A stretch of DNA of 61,173 nucleotides from Thauera propionica (GTDB lineage: Bacteria > Pseudomonadota > Gammaproteobacteria > Burkholderiales > Rhodocyclaceae): assembly GCF_002245655.1 (NCBI RefSeq), contig NZ_NOIH01000039.1, positions 1 to 61,173 on the forward strand, given 5' to 3'. Both the position numbers and the translations under genes were made by a program. How positions within the stretch are numbered: position 1 is the stretch's first letter; every line of letters starts with the position of its first letter. Shown here piece after piece: positions 41,554 to 50,669 of the stretch. The notes below the pieces were generated by a model. That model did not search any database. It saw only the letters and a program-made list of their open reading frames with translations, and was not told where the DNA came from.

Positions 41554-43308
41554 CTATTGCGCCCCACCTGAGCCCTCCTGCGCAGCCCCCGGGGCATCAG
41601 GCTCATACAGCAGCGGCGCCGCCTGATGCTGTAGCGCGGGTGCCGGCCGCCGGGGCTCCGGCAGCTCAAGCTGCCCACGTAGTGCCATCATTTGCAGCGG
41701 CTGCGGCTTGATCTTGCGCGCCGGCGGCTTGTGATATTTCGCCTCCGGTTTCGCGCGCGACGGCAACTGCTTCGGCGGCAGCGGCACAGGCTTCATCAGG
41801 CCATTCTTGAAGCGGATCATCGCAACCTCGTATGGATACAGCCACACCGTCTCGACGAGCCGCGCAATGCGCAGATGCAGCGACGCCCGGGCCTCACGCG
41901 CTGCATCGCTAATCTCGTACAGCATGTCGCGCGCATCGCTGATCCAGTCAACATCAAGCTCTGCGCTACTGCCGTCGGTCAGCGCAAGCTCAACGGCAAG
42001 CGTTTCGCGTTGCAACGCACAGTTGAGAAGCTCTTCTTGCAGCTGCTCAGCCTTGCTGATGAGCGCCGTCACCCTCCCGCCGGTCGTTGCGATTGCATCA
42101 GCGATGCGCTCGCTCTCATCACGCAAGCGCTTGAACTGCGAGTCCAGCACAGCGATGCGCTCTTCAATCTTGCGCGTTGCGTCGCTGCCGAGCATGTCAG
42201 TTGCTTCGGCAAAAATCGCGAGCAGCAAGTGCTCATCGGTCTGCAGCGCCGCGCCAGTCGGGCACTTCGTCGCGCCGGCGACTTTATCTGCGCACACAAG
42301 CTGCGCACGGCTCCAGCCGCGTCGCTCGATCTTGCGCTGCATCGGAGCCCCGCAGTGCCCGCAGAAAAGCAAGCCACTGAAAATATTGAAGTAATGTCGA
42401 TCCCGGCGCGGCGCAATTTTTCGCGACTCAATCGCAGCGCGCGCACGATGCCACAGCTCATCGGATATGATGCGCGGATAATAGTCAACCCGGGCAATGC
42501 CGGTCCCGCGGCCTCGCCAATGTTCAGCCCGTGCTTCGTGCGTTTGGATCCGGTGCTCATGCTCGCCGAGCACAGCCCTGTTGCGAAGCAGCTGTCCGGG
42601 CATCTGCGCATGCCAGCGCTTGCCCGTCAAGTTGAGCCGCGTTGGTACGGGCCAGCTTTCCTCGTTCGCGATCTTCGCTATCGCCTTGCCGCCAAGCCCC
42701 TTCGCAGCAAGTTCGAACACTTTGCGTACACTCTCTGCGCGCTCTTCGATAATCTGCCAGGGCGCCGTCTTGTCGCTTCGCGTGAGCCACCCCGGCGCGC
42801 TGCCGAACGCTTCACGCGATCCGCGCTTGCGATGCGTGGCGAACGTTTCACGCAGGCGCTGCGACTTGTATTCGCTTTCCTGGTGCCCGCGGTAGAGCGT
42901 AACGAGCGACAGCAAGAACGACTCAAGCGACGACATTGTGCGCTTCGACCACACCTTGCCGTCGGTCAGCGTGACAATCGTCAAGCCGTTATTCACGAGC
43001 GACAGCAGCAACTCGTACGCGTCAGGCAAAGGCAGACGGGTGAGCCGGTCGAACGCTTCAATCAGTAATATCGTGCCGGGCTCAAGCTTGCCTTCGAGCG
43101 TCATCAGCTGCAGTACCCCGAGCGCACCGCGCTTAGCATTCGCGCCGGAGTAGCCGCTGACACCAAGATCTTCAAGCCGCAGCGTCGTGTCAAGCTCGTG
43201 ACCGTGCTGCTTGCACCATTTCAGAGCAGCCTCGGTTTGTCGCCGATACGAGTCACCCGCCGCTTGCCGCCGCGTGCTGAAGCGGGTGTACGAGATTACG
43301 CGCGACAT
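41554..43308 (-). CDS. Large serine recombinase 2, next to truncated radC
   Basis: A 584-aa serine integrase. Resolvase domain MSRVISYTRFSTRRQAAGDSYRRQ with catalytic Ser 11, LEDLGVSGYSGANAKRGALG, ILLIEAFDRLTRLPLPDA. Recombinase domain with TGKRWHAQMPGQLLRNRAVLGEHE. Zinc ribbon CGHCGAPMQRK. Coiled coil around 390-450. The C-terminal ~60 residues are rich in Pro and Lys (MKPVPLPPKQLPSRAKPEAKYHKPPARKIKPQP). The gene lies about 150 bases from the surviving 3' end of radC, so it is the probable agent that split radC. The att core is within about 43430-43460. Confidence 0.9.
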   Translation of the reverse strand: MSRVISYTRFSTRRQAAGDSYRRQTEAALKWCKQHGHELDTTLRLEDLGVSGYSGANAKRGALGVLQLMTLEGKLEPGTILLIEAFDRLTRLPLPDAYELLLSLVNNGLTIVTLTDGKVWSKRTMSSLESFLLSLVTLYRGHQESEYKSQRLRETFATHRKRGSREAFGSAPGWLTRSDKTAPWQIIEERAESVRKVFELAAKGLGGKAIAKIANEESWPVPTRLNLTGKRWHAQMPGQLLRNRAVLGEHEHRIQTHEARAEHWRGRGTGIARVDYYPRIISDELWHRARAAIESRKIAPRRDRHYFNIFSGLLFCGHCGAPMQRKIERRGWSRAQLVCADKVAGATKCPTGAALQTDEHLLLAIFAEATDMLGSDATRKIEERIAVLDSQFKRLRDESERIADAIATTGGRVTALISKAEQLQEELLNCALQRETLAVELALTDGSSAELDVDWISDARDMLYEISDAAREARASLHLRIARLVETVWLYPYEVAMIRFKNGLMKPVPLPPKQLPSRAKPEAKYHKPPARKIKPQPLQMMALRGQLELPEPRRPAPALQHQAAPLLYEPDAPGAAQEGSGGAQ

Positions 43309-43457
43309 AGCACCTCCACGGCGCAGCCATAGCCGCTCAGGCGGGCACTGACCCCGCGATGGCTCACCCCGGCATTGCCGCTCATATCAAGCACCTCCCC
43401 CGTCGCTTTTGCAGACTACGGGCAGGATAGCAAATCCGCAGTTAGTATGCACTCACC

Positions 43458-43691
43458 CAGACCAGCGTCTACCCGCGCGAGGTCGTCAAGCTGGCACTGG
43501 CGCACAACGCTGCAGCCGTGATCCTCGCCCACAACCATCCCTCTGGTGCCGCCGAGCCCAGCACCGCCGACGAGATGCTGACCCGCGCGCTCAAGGACGC
43601 ACTGGCCCTTGTGGATGTAAGGGTGCTGGACCATTTTGTCGTCCCGTCGCACGGTGCACCTGTGTCATTTGCCGAACGCGGCTTGCTGTAA
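43458..43691 (+). pseudogene. radC: radC, 3' end only (disrupted)
   Basis: The last 77 codons of Rad[31 protein letters not shown], then the rest of the JAMM/MPN motif and [11 protein letters not shown]...FAERGLL. Upstream the frame meets a TAG near 43446 and loses similarity. The expected N-terminal ~147 residues are absent from the whole window. radC next to rpmB is the usual betaproteobacterial order, so the element inserted here. A new start could not give a functional protein. Confidence 0.87.
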
Positions 43692-43812
43692 CGCCCGAAA
43701 AGCGATTTAATCCGCCCCCGACGAGCAAGATCCGCACGCAACACTTGCCTTCCCGACCGAGGATGCATTATCCTCGTGCGTTTTCCGCAATCAGAATTCC
43801 CTGGAGCATCGT

Positions 43813-44049
43813 ATGGCTCGCGTCTGCCAAGTGACCGGTAAAGCACCGATGGTGGGAAATAACGTTTCCCACGCCAACAACAAAACCAAGCGCCGTTTCC
43901 TGCCGAACCTGCAAAACCGCCGGTTCTGGAGCGAAGGCGAGAACCGCTGGATCAGCCTGCGCGTTTCCAACGCCGGTCTGCGCACCATCGACAAGAAAGG
44001 CATCGACGTCGTCGTTGCCGAGCTTCGCGCCCGCGGCGAGAAGCTGTAA
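43813..44049 (+). CDS. rpmB: 50S ribosomal protein L28
   Basis: A 78-aa L28: [65 protein letters not shown] is the canonical sequence. The first gene after the disrupted radC, with rpmG next. Its usual promoter may have lain in or near radC; the region 43692-43812 still holds the likely promoter. Confidence 0.98.
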   Translation: MARVCQVTGKAPMVGNNVSHANNKTKRRFLPNLQNRRFWSEGENRWISLRVSNAGLRTIDKKGIDVVVAELRARGEKL

Positions 44050-44074
44050 GCAACCGCACTGAACGGAGAACGCC

Positions 44075-44242
44075 ATGGCCAAGGGCATCCGCGAAAAGAT
44101 CAAGCTGGAGTCGACCGCTGGTACGGGTCACTTCTACACCACGTCGAAGAACAAGCGCACCACCCCGGAAAAGCTCGAGTTCAACAAGTACGACCCCGTC
44201 GCCCGCAAGCACGTGCCGTACAAGGAAGTCAAGCTGAAGTAA
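44075..44242 (+). CDS. rpmG: 50S ribosomal protein L33
   Basis: A 55-aa L33: [18 protein letters not shown], then [18 protein letters not shown] and [18 protein letters not shown]. It has no Cys pairs, so it is the zinc-free type. 25 bases after rpmB with RBS GGAGAA. A perfect terminator follows. Confidence 0.97.
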   Translation: MAKGIREKIKLESTAGTGHFYTTSKNKRTTPEKLEFNKYDPVARKHVPYKEVKLK

Positions 44243-44292
44243 GTGCCTTCGGCTGCTTTTGACGGCAGCCGACCGGGACGTACTGACTCCAG

Positions 44293-44332
44293 AAAGCAGA
44301 AGGGCCATCGATATCGATGGCCCTTCTGCTTT
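44293..44332. terminator. Bidirectional terminator between rpmG and the cold-shock gene
   Basis: A perfect 40-bp palindrome centred on CGATATCG, beginning AAAGCAGAAGGG and ending CCCTTCTGCTTT. It serves rpmG on the plus strand and the convergent cold-shock gene on the minus strand. Confidence 0.93.
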
Positions 44333-44379
44333 TGCGTCCGGCGCTGACGCGTCGGACGCGCCACCCCGCAACACCCGGA

Positions 44380-44583
44380 TCAGGCGCGCTGGATGTTCGA
44401 AGCCTGCTTACCCTTGGGGCCCTGGGTGACCTCGAAGGAAACCTTCTCACCCTCTTTCAGGCTCTTGAAACCGCTCATGTTGATGGCGGAGAAATGCGCA
44501 AACAGGTCTTCACTGCCATCATCGGGCGTGATGAAACCAAAACCCTTGGAATCGTTGAACCACTTCACGGTGCCAGTTGCCAT
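44380..44583 (-). CDS. Cold-shock-domain protein (CspA family)
   Basis: A 67-aa nucleic-acid chaperone: [68 protein letters not shown]1 (KGFGFI) and RNP2 (LFAHFSAI) motifs are intact. ATG 44583 is the family start; the frame is open further upstream but not conserved. A long GC-poor 5' region (44584 to about 44900) may hold the thermosensitive leader common in csp genes. Confidence 0.95.
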   Translation of the reverse strand: MATGTVKWFNDSKGFGFITPDDGSEDLFAHFSAINMSGFKSLKEGEKVSFEVTQGPKGKQASNIQRA

Positions 44584-44956
44584 ATTGCTTCGTTCCTTCA
44601 AGGTTGCTTGATACAGCCGGAGCTCCGGCTGGTACATCGGCGCCGCCAGCTACTTGAGAAGCAACAAAGCCCCACGAATTAAGCTCAAGCCTGCGCACGG
44701 CCTAGCTTTTACGCAGTTGCTCCGGCACCGTCAACGGTTTACATCCAGCTATTTTTTCCGCATCGCAACAACAAAAGCCGCGGACTCTGCCATGCTTTCC
44801 AGGGCTTTTTCATGTCGTTCGCGCATTTATCTCTTTTGCCGCAGTGCACGATCGATGTTGCGCTCCCAGTACGCGATCATCGTCACCGGCAGGCGAGGAC
44901 ATTGCGTGGCAAGCGTGATTTCTTAGCGTGTTGCACTCGGCTCCGACTTCATTAGA
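44584..44956. other. Divergent control region of csp and clpS
   Basis: About 370 bases with no gene. The left part is the presumed csp leader. At the right, TTGCAC (44931-44936) and TAGAAT (44953-44958), 16 apart, form a likely clpS promoter. Confidence 0.55.
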
Positions 44957-44965
44957 ATGAATTTC

Positions 44966-45274
44966 ATGGGTACCCGGAAACAGAACGAATTCGTCCTCGA
45001 GGCGAAAAGGACGCGCACCCGTCCGCCGCCCCTGTACAAGGTGCTTCTGCTGAACGATGACTACACCCCGATGGATTTCGTGGTCGAAGTTCTACAGAAA
45101 TATTTCGGCATGGATCGCGAACGTGCCACGCGAGTCATGCTCCAAGTTCACAGAGAGGGCATGGGGATCTGCGGTGTCTTTCCCCGAGACATCGCATCGA
45201 CCAAGGTGGAGCAGGTCGCCTCGTTTGCTCGTCAGCATCAACATCCGCTGGCATGCGTGATGGAGGAAAACTGA
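44966..45274 (+). CDS. clpS: ClpS, adaptor of the ClpAP protease
   Basis: About 102 aa ([65 protein letters not shown]). The [12 protein letters not shown] and HxxG blocks that bind N-degron residues are intact. An earlier ATG at 44957 overlaps the -10 box TAGAAT, so ATG 44966 is chosen. The stop is one base before the ClpA start, giving a tight clpS-clpA operon. Confidence 0.95.
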   Translation: MGTRKQNEFVLEAKRTRTRPPPLYKVLLLNDDYTPMDFVVEVLQKYFGMDRERATRVMLQVHREGMGICGVFPRDIASTKVEQVASFARQHQHPLACVMEEN

Positions 45275-47548
45275 ATGATCGCGCAAGAGCTTGAAGTGAG
45301 CCTGCACATGGCTTTCGTGGAGGCACGTCAGAAACGACACGAGTTCATCACCGTGGAGCATCTGTTGCTCGCGCTGCTGGACAACCCGTCGGCTGCCGAG
45401 GTGTTGCGCGCCTGCGCCGCCGATATCGACGAGTTGCGTCGCGAGCTGACCAACTTCATCAACGAACACACGCCGCGTATCGAAGGCAGCGAAGAGATCG
45501 ACACGCAGCCGACGCTCGGCTTCCAGCGGGTGATCCAGCGCGCGATCCTGCACGTGCAGTCCTCGGGCAAGAAAGAGGTGACCGGCGCCAACGTCCTCGT
45601 TGCGATCTTCGGCGAAAAGGATTCGCACGCCGTTTATTATCTGCAGCGGCAGAACATCTCCCGACTCGACGTCGTCAATTTCATCTCGCATGGCATTGCC
45701 AAGGCGCCTCCGCAGGGTGGCGCATCGCAAACCCGGGGCGAGTCCGAACAGGGCGAACAGGAATCGGACGAGAAGCAGGCAGGCGGCGCGCTCGAGAGCT
45801 ACACGCAGAACCTCAACCAGCAGGCCCTGGTCGGCAAGATCGACCCGCTGATCGGGCGCGAGAAGGAAGTCGAGCGCGTCATCCAGACCCTGTGCCGCCG
45901 GCGCAAGAACAATCCCCTGCTCGTCGGCGAGGCCGGCGTCGGCAAGACCGCGATCGCGGAAGGCCTCGCGCGCCGCATCATCGAGGGCCGGGTACCCGAG
46001 ATTCTCGAGAACGCGCAGGTGTTCGCGCTCGACATGGGCGCCCTGCTCGCCGGCACCAAGTATCGCGGCGACTTCGAGCAACGCCTGAAGGCGGTACTGA
46101 AGCAGCTCACCGAGAACCCGAACGCCATCCTCTTCATCGACGAGATCCACACCCTGATCGGTGCGGGCGCGGCGTCGGGCGGAACACTGGACGCATCGAA
46201 CCTGCTCAAGCCCGCACTGTCCTCGGGCCAGCTCAAGTGCATCGGCGCGACCACCTACAACGAGTTCCGCCAGATCTTCGAGAAGGACCACGCGCTGTCG
46301 CGGCGCTTCCAGAAGATCGACGTGGTGGAGCCATCGGTGGCCGAGACGGTCGAGATCCTGAAGGGCCTCAAGAGCCGCTTCGAGGAGCATCACGGCATCA
46401 AGTACTCGAGCTCTGCGCTGTCGAGCGCGGCGGAGTTGTCGGCCAAGTACATCAACGACCGCCACCTGCCGGACAAGGCGATCGACGTCATCGACGAGGC
46501 CGGTGCGGCCCAGCGCATCCTGCCGAAGTCCAGACAGAAGAAGACCATCGGTCGCAACGAGATCGAGGAGATCGTCGCCAAGATCGCCCGCATTCCGCCG
46601 CGCACCGTGTCGAACGACGACAAGGCTGCGTTGAAGACGCTGGAGCGCGACCTCAAGAACGTGGTGTTCGGCCAGAACGCCGCGATCGAGGCGCTGGCCA
46701 AGGCAATCAAGATGTCGCGTTCGGGCCTCGGCAACCCGCAGAAACCGATCGGCTCCTTCCTGTTCTCGGGGCCGACAGGCGTCGGCAAGACCGAAGTCGC
46801 CCGCCAGCTCGCCTACACGCTGGGTATCGAACTGGTGCGCTTCGACATGTCCGAATACATGGAGCGCCACGCGGTGAGCCGGCTGATCGGTGCGCCGCCG
46901 GGCTACGTCGGCTTCGACCAGGGCGGCCTGCTGACCGAGCAGATCACCAAGAAGCCGCATTGCGTGCTGCTGCTCGACGAGATCGAGAAGGCCCACCCGG
47001 ACATCTACAACATCCTGCTGCAGGTGATGGACCACGGGACGCTGACCGACAACAACGGCCGCCAGGCGGACTTCCGCAACGTGATCATCATCATGACCAC
47101 CAACGCGGGCGCCGAAACGATGCAGAAGTCCGTCATGGGCTTCTCCGCCAAGCGCGAGACCGGCGACGAGATGGCCGACATCAAGCGCATGTTCACGCCG
47201 GAGTTCCGCAACCGCCTGGATGCGACGATCTCGTTCAAGGCGCTCGACAACGAAGTCATCCTGCGCGTGGTCGACAAGTTCCTGATGCAGCTCGAGGCCC
47301 AGTTGCACGAGAAGAAGGTGGAAGCGCACTTCACCGACGAGCTGAAAGCCTGGCTGGCCGAGAAGGGCTTCGATCCGCTGATGGGCGCCCGGCCCATGGC
47401 CCGCCTCATCCAGGACACCATCCGCGCCGCCCTGGCGGACGAGTTGCTGTTCGGGCGCCTGGTCAATGGTGGCAGGGTGACGATCGATCTCGACGAGGAC
47501 GACAAGGTCAAGCTGGTGTTCGAGGAAGCTGCTGCCGAAGCCGTCTGA
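45275..47548 (+). CDS. clpA: ATP-dependent Clp protease ATPase subunit ClpA
   Basis: A 757-aa AAA+ unfoldase. N-domain (MIAQELEVSLHMAFVEARQKRHEFITVEHLLLALLD), first Walker A GEAGVGKT and Walker B FIDEIH in D1, second Walker A GPTGVGKT and Walker B LLLDEIEKAHPD in D2, and an IGxP-type ClpP loop region. Full length for the family. Begins directly after clpS. Confidence 0.98.
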   Translation: MIAQELEVSLHMAFVEARQKRHEFITVEHLLLALLDNPSAAEVLRACAADIDELRRELTNFINEHTPRIEGSEEIDTQPTLGFQRVIQRAILHVQSSGKKEVTGANVLVAIFGEKDSHAVYYLQRQNISRLDVVNFISHGIAKAPPQGGASQTRGESEQGEQESDEKQAGGALESYTQNLNQQALVGKIDPLIGREKEVERVIQTLCRRRKNNPLLVGEAGVGKTAIAEGLARRIIEGRVPEILENAQVFALDMGALLAGTKYRGDFEQRLKAVLKQLTENPNAILFIDEIHTLIGAGAASGGTLDASNLLKPALSSGQLKCIGATTYNEFRQIFEKDHALSRRFQKIDVVEPSVAETVEILKGLKSRFEEHHGIKYSSSALSSAAELSAKYINDRHLPDKAIDVIDEAGAAQRILPKSRQKKTIGRNEIEEIVAKIARIPPRTVSNDDKAALKTLERDLKNVVFGQNAAIEALAKAIKMSRSGLGNPQKPIGSFLFSGPTGVGKTEVARQLAYTLGIELVRFDMSEYMERHAVSRLIGAPPGYVGFDQGGLLTEQITKKPHCVLLLDEIEKAHPDIYNILLQVMDHGTLTDNNGRQADFRNVIIIMTTNAGAETMQKSVMGFSAKRETGDEMADIKRMFTPEFRNRLDATISFKALDNEVILRVVDKFLMQLEAQLHEKKVEAHFTDELKAWLAEKGFDPLMGARPMARLIQDTIRAALADELLFGRLVNGGRVTIDLDEDDKVKLVFEEAAAEAV

Positions 47549-47569
47549 GCAGGCAGGCCGATCAAGAGG

Positions 47570-47596
47570 GCGCACCCTGCGGGGTGCGCTTTTTTT
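47570..47596 (+). terminator. Terminator of clpSA
   Basis: Stem GCGCACCC-TGCG-GGGTGCGC (47570-47589) followed by seven T. Confidence 0.93.
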
Positions 47597-47692
47597 GCGC
47601 CCGACTCCCGCCACGAGGCCTGCATCGCTCGACTATCATGCGCGCAGACCGGACTTGCCGGCCCGCAATCCATCCCGAGACGAGGAACAGAC

Positions 47693-48172
47693 ATGAACAT
47701 CCAGACAGCCGATCTGTGCGACGCCCACGAGGACAAGATCAACGTCGTCAGCCCCATGTTCGGCAGCTACGGCGGTCGCAGCGCCGTTGGCGGCCCGATC
47801 AGCACACTGAAGATCTTCGAAGACAACTCCTTCGTGCGCAAGGCAGTCGAATCCGCCGGTAACGGCCGCGTGCTGGTGATCGACGGCGGCGCGTCGATGC
47901 GCTGCGCCCTGGTCGGTGACCAGCTCGCGGAGCTGGCGGTCAAGAACGGCTGGGCAGGCATCATCGTGTATGGCTGCATCCGTGACTCGAAGGCCATCGG
48001 CGAGATGGACCTTGGTGTGTTCGCCCTCGGCACTCACCCGCGCAAGACGGTCAAACGCAACGTGGGCGAGGTCGATGTTCCCGTCACCTTCGGCGGCGTG
48101 ACCTTCCAACCCGGACACTATGTGTATGCGGACGAGGACGGCGTCATCGTCGCCGAACAGGCGCTCGTCTGA
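47693..48172 (+). CDS. rraA: RNase E inhibitor RraA / 4-hydroxy-4-methyl-2-oxoglutarate aldolase-type protein
   Basis: A 159-aa protein with the RraA/HMG-aldolase fold: [62 protein letters not shown] and [13 protein letters not shown]. Its length fits RraA of proteobacteria. Annotated homologues bind RNase E or act as aldolases; which applies cannot be seen here. Confidence 0.92.
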   Translation: MNIQTADLCDAHEDKINVVSPMFGSYGGRSAVGGPISTLKIFEDNSFVRKAVESAGNGRVLVIDGGASMRCALVGDQLAELAVKNGWAGIIVYGCIRDSKAIGEMDLGVFALGTHPRKTVKRNVGEVDVPVTFGGVTFQPGHYVYADEDGVIVAEQALV

Positions 48173-48510
48173 ATTGTCGTGACGGCATGCTGCCCGGCGG
48201 CCAAAGCAGGCCGTTCGGGCGCCGAGCGCACCGACGCGCCGCAGCGCAGCAACACACCGCACCCGATCCATTTCACAAAGCTCATTGCCGTTTCGTATAG
48301 CAAAACATCAATCTCAACCTTTTGTTTTTTTTGAACAAGATTTTTTCTTATATCTTATATAAGACCTATTGCTGCTGCGCAGGATGCCTCCTATACTGCA
48401 CCCCATCTGCAACGCTTTTCTCCCTCGGAAACGTTGCGGCAGGAACACCGCGACGGGCGCCTGAACCGACCGCGATGGTTGACACCCTTCTGCACTGAAA
48501 AGGAAGCATC
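48173..48510. other. aceA upstream region
   Basis: About 340 bases. AT-rich between 48300 and 48365 with T tracts (TTTTGTTTTTTTTG, TTATATCTTATATAAG), unusual for this genome, then TATACT near 48392. The AT-rich block is a likely promoter and regulator-binding area for aceA. Confidence 0.5.
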
Positions 48511-49824
48511 ATGACTCTGACCCGCGAACAGCAAATCGCCGCCCTGGAAAAAGACTGGGCTGAAAACCCCCGCTGGAAGGGCGTCAAGCGCGGTTACACC
48601 GCAGCCGACGTGGTCCGCCTGCGTGGCAGCCTCCAGCCCGAGTACACCCTCGCCCAGCGTGGCGCCAAGGTGCTGTGGGAGAAGGTCAACGGCGGCGCCA
48701 AGAAGGGTTATGTGAACGCCTTCGGCGCGATCACCGCCGGTCAGGCCATGCAACAAGCCAAGGCCGGTCTGGAAGCCGTGTATCTGTCCGGCTGGCAGGT
48801 CGCCGCCGACGGCAACACCTCCGAAACCATGTACCCGGACCAGTCGCTGTACGCCTACGACTCGGTGCCGACCATGGTTCGCCGCATCAACAACACCTTC
48901 AAGCGTGCTGACGAGATCCAGTGGTCGCGTGGCATCAACCCGGGCGACAAGGAATTCATCGACTACTTCCTGCCGATCGTCGCTGACGCTGAAGCCGGTT
49001 TCGGCGGCGTGCTGAACGCCTTCGAACTGATGAAGAACATGATCGCCGCCGGTGCCGCCGGTGTGCACTTCGAAGACCAGCTGGCCGCTGCCAAGAAGTG
49101 CGGTCACATGGGTGGCAAGGTGCTGGTGCCGACCCGTGAAGCCATCGAGAAGCTGATCTCGGCCCGTTTCGCCGCCGACGTCATGGGTGTCCCGACGCTG
49201 ATCCTGGCCCGTACCGATGCCGAGGCCGCCAACCTGATCACCTCCGACTACGACGCCAACGACAAGCCCTTCCTCACCGGTGAGCGCACCCAGGAAGGCT
49301 TCTACCGCGTCAAGAACGGCCTGGAGCAGTCCATCTCCCGCGGCGTCGCTTACGCCCCCTACGCCGACCTGGTGTGGTGCGAAACCGGCGTGCCCGACAT
49401 CGGCTTCGCCCGCGAATTTGCCCAGGCCGTGCTGGCCGCCTGCCCGGGCAAGCTGCTGTCCTACAACTGCTCGCCGTCCTTCAACTGGAAGAAGAACCTC
49501 AACGACTCGCAGATCGCCTCCTTCCAGGAAGAACTGTCGGCGCTGGGCTACAAGTACCAGTTCATCACCCTGGCTGGTATCCACGTCAACTGGTACAACA
49601 CCTTCAAGTTCGCCCACGCTTACGCTCGCGGCGAAGGCATGAAGCACTACGTCGAAATGGTTCAGGAACCGGAATTCGCCGCTCGCGAACAGGGCTACAC
49701 CTTCGTGTCCCACCAGCAGGAAGTCGGCACCGGTTACTTCGACGAAGTCACCACCGTGATCCAGGGCGGCTCGTCCTCGGTCAAGGCCCTGACCGGCTCG
49801 ACCGAAGAAGAGCAGTTCCACTAA
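48511..49824 (+). CDS. aceA: Isocitrate lyase
   Basis: A 437-aa glyoxylate-shunt enzyme that splits isocitrate into glyoxylate and succinate. The catalytic signature KKCGHMGGKVLVPT is present, with VEDQ-type metal site sequence (GVHFEDQLAA) and SPSFNWKKNL. Full length. RBS AAGGAAG before ATG 48511. Strong codon bias suggests high expression. Confidence 0.98.
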   Translation: MTLTREQQIAALEKDWAENPRWKGVKRGYTAADVVRLRGSLQPEYTLAQRGAKVLWEKVNGGAKKGYVNAFGAITAGQAMQQAKAGLEAVYLSGWQVAADGNTSETMYPDQSLYAYDSVPTMVRRINNTFKRADEIQWSRGINPGDKEFIDYFLPIVADAEAGFGGVLNAFELMKNMIAAGAAGVHFEDQLAAAKKCGHMGGKVLVPTREAIEKLISARFAADVMGVPTLILARTDAEAANLITSDYDANDKPFLTGERTQEGFYRVKNGLEQSISRGVAYAPYADLVWCETGVPDIGFAREFAQAVLAACPGKLLSYNCSPSFNWKKNLNDSQIASFQEELSALGYKYQFITLAGIHVNWYNTFKFAHAYARGEGMKHYVEMVQEPEFAAREQGYTFVSHQQEVGTGYFDEVTTVIQGGSSSVKALTGSTEEEQFH

Positions 49825-49865
49825 GAAGCGTCGCGGGCGACGCACGTCGCCCGGCCTCTCTGATG

Positions 49866-49895
49866 AAAAAGCCACCCCCGCGGGGGTGGCTTTTT
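49866..49895. terminator. Terminator of aceA
   Basis: Perfect palindrome AAAAAGCCACCCCCG / CGGGGGTGGCTTTTT, also usable for the convergent Spy-like gene. Confidence 0.93.
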
Positions 49896-49927
49896 CATTG
49901 TGCTGTGTCGTGGGTAGCGCTGATTGC

Positions 49928-50473
49928 TCAGCCGCGGTCCTGCCCCATGCGCGGCCCGCCGCCATCGCGCGGACCACCGCGCATGCCGTCACGCATGCCC
50001 TTGCCGCCGAAGGCGCGGAATTCGGCGTCGAACACGGTCTTCTGCGGATCGCTCAGCGTCGCATAGAAGCGCTCGATCGACTTACGGCTATCGGCCAACT
50101 CGGTCGCGCGCAGCTTGGTCATCTCCTCCATCGCTGCCATGCGCTCGACTGCCGTCTTCGGCTGGGCGGCCTCGCGCCGCTCGGTCATCGCGGCGGCCAT
50201 GCGCTCGCCACGCGCCTTCATGTCGGCCTTGAAGGTCTCGAACGCGGGCTTCTGCTCGGGCGTCAGGGCCAGCGCCAGCTCCAGGCGTGCGAGGTGCAAG
50301 TCGGCACGCTCGGCCATTTTCGCCTTCATCTGTTCCGGCTCCATCTTCGACCAGCCGGCCTTGCCACCCCGCGGACCGTCGCACTGGCCGCCCCATGCAA
50401 GTGCGGCGGTTGTTCCAAGGGCGCCGGTGGCGATGACGGCGGCGGCGATCGAAGACTTGATCCAGGTTTTCAT
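49928..50473 (-). CDS. Spy/CpxP-like periplasmic protein
   Basis: A 181-aa exported protein. Signal peptide MKTWIKSSIAAAVIATGALGTTAALAW, helical body with LTPEQKPAFETFK (LTxxQ motif) and LSDPQKTVFD, and a Gly/Arg/Asp-rich end (GGKGMRDGMRGGPRDGG). Spy-type proteins act as periplasmic chaperones or stress sensors. It lies divergent to the two-component genes at 50670, a common arrangement that suggests control by them. Confidence 0.85.
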   Translation of the reverse strand: MKTWIKSSIAAAVIATGALGTTAALAWGGQCDGPRGGKAGWSKMEPEQMKAKMAERADLHLARLELALALTPEQKPAFETFKADMKARGERMAAAMTERREAAQPKTAVERMAAMEEMTKLRATELADSRKSIERFYATLSDPQKTVFDAEFRAFGGKGMRDGMRGGPRDGGGPRMGQDRG

Positions 50474-50669
50474 GATGCTCTCCTATTGGGTCTGCTGTTT
50501 CCGGCACCCGAACGTTCGGGCGACGAAGCCATTACAGCACCGCGATGTAAGCGCCATTTGTCCCAGGCACGCCGTATTGCAGCTTCGTGTCACATCGGCC
50601 GGGTTTGATACGCTGGGATACAAACACGACAGCCGCGGGCCGTAAGATGCGCGCCATGGAGAACGCGCG

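Noticed and set aside
41274..41711. Pro/Ala-rich plus-strand frame near recombinase 2
   Set aside because: Low complexity, overlaps the 3' end of the recombinase gene antisense, no RBS; most likely noncoding.
45092..47614. An 840-codon open frame antisense to clpA
   Set aside because: It mirrors the GC-rich codon positions of clpA, has low-complexity His/Leu/Arg content and no known domain; clpA is certain.
48391..49992. A 533-codon open frame antisense to aceA
   Set aside because: Shadow of a strongly biased gene; no recognisable domain, and aceA is intact.
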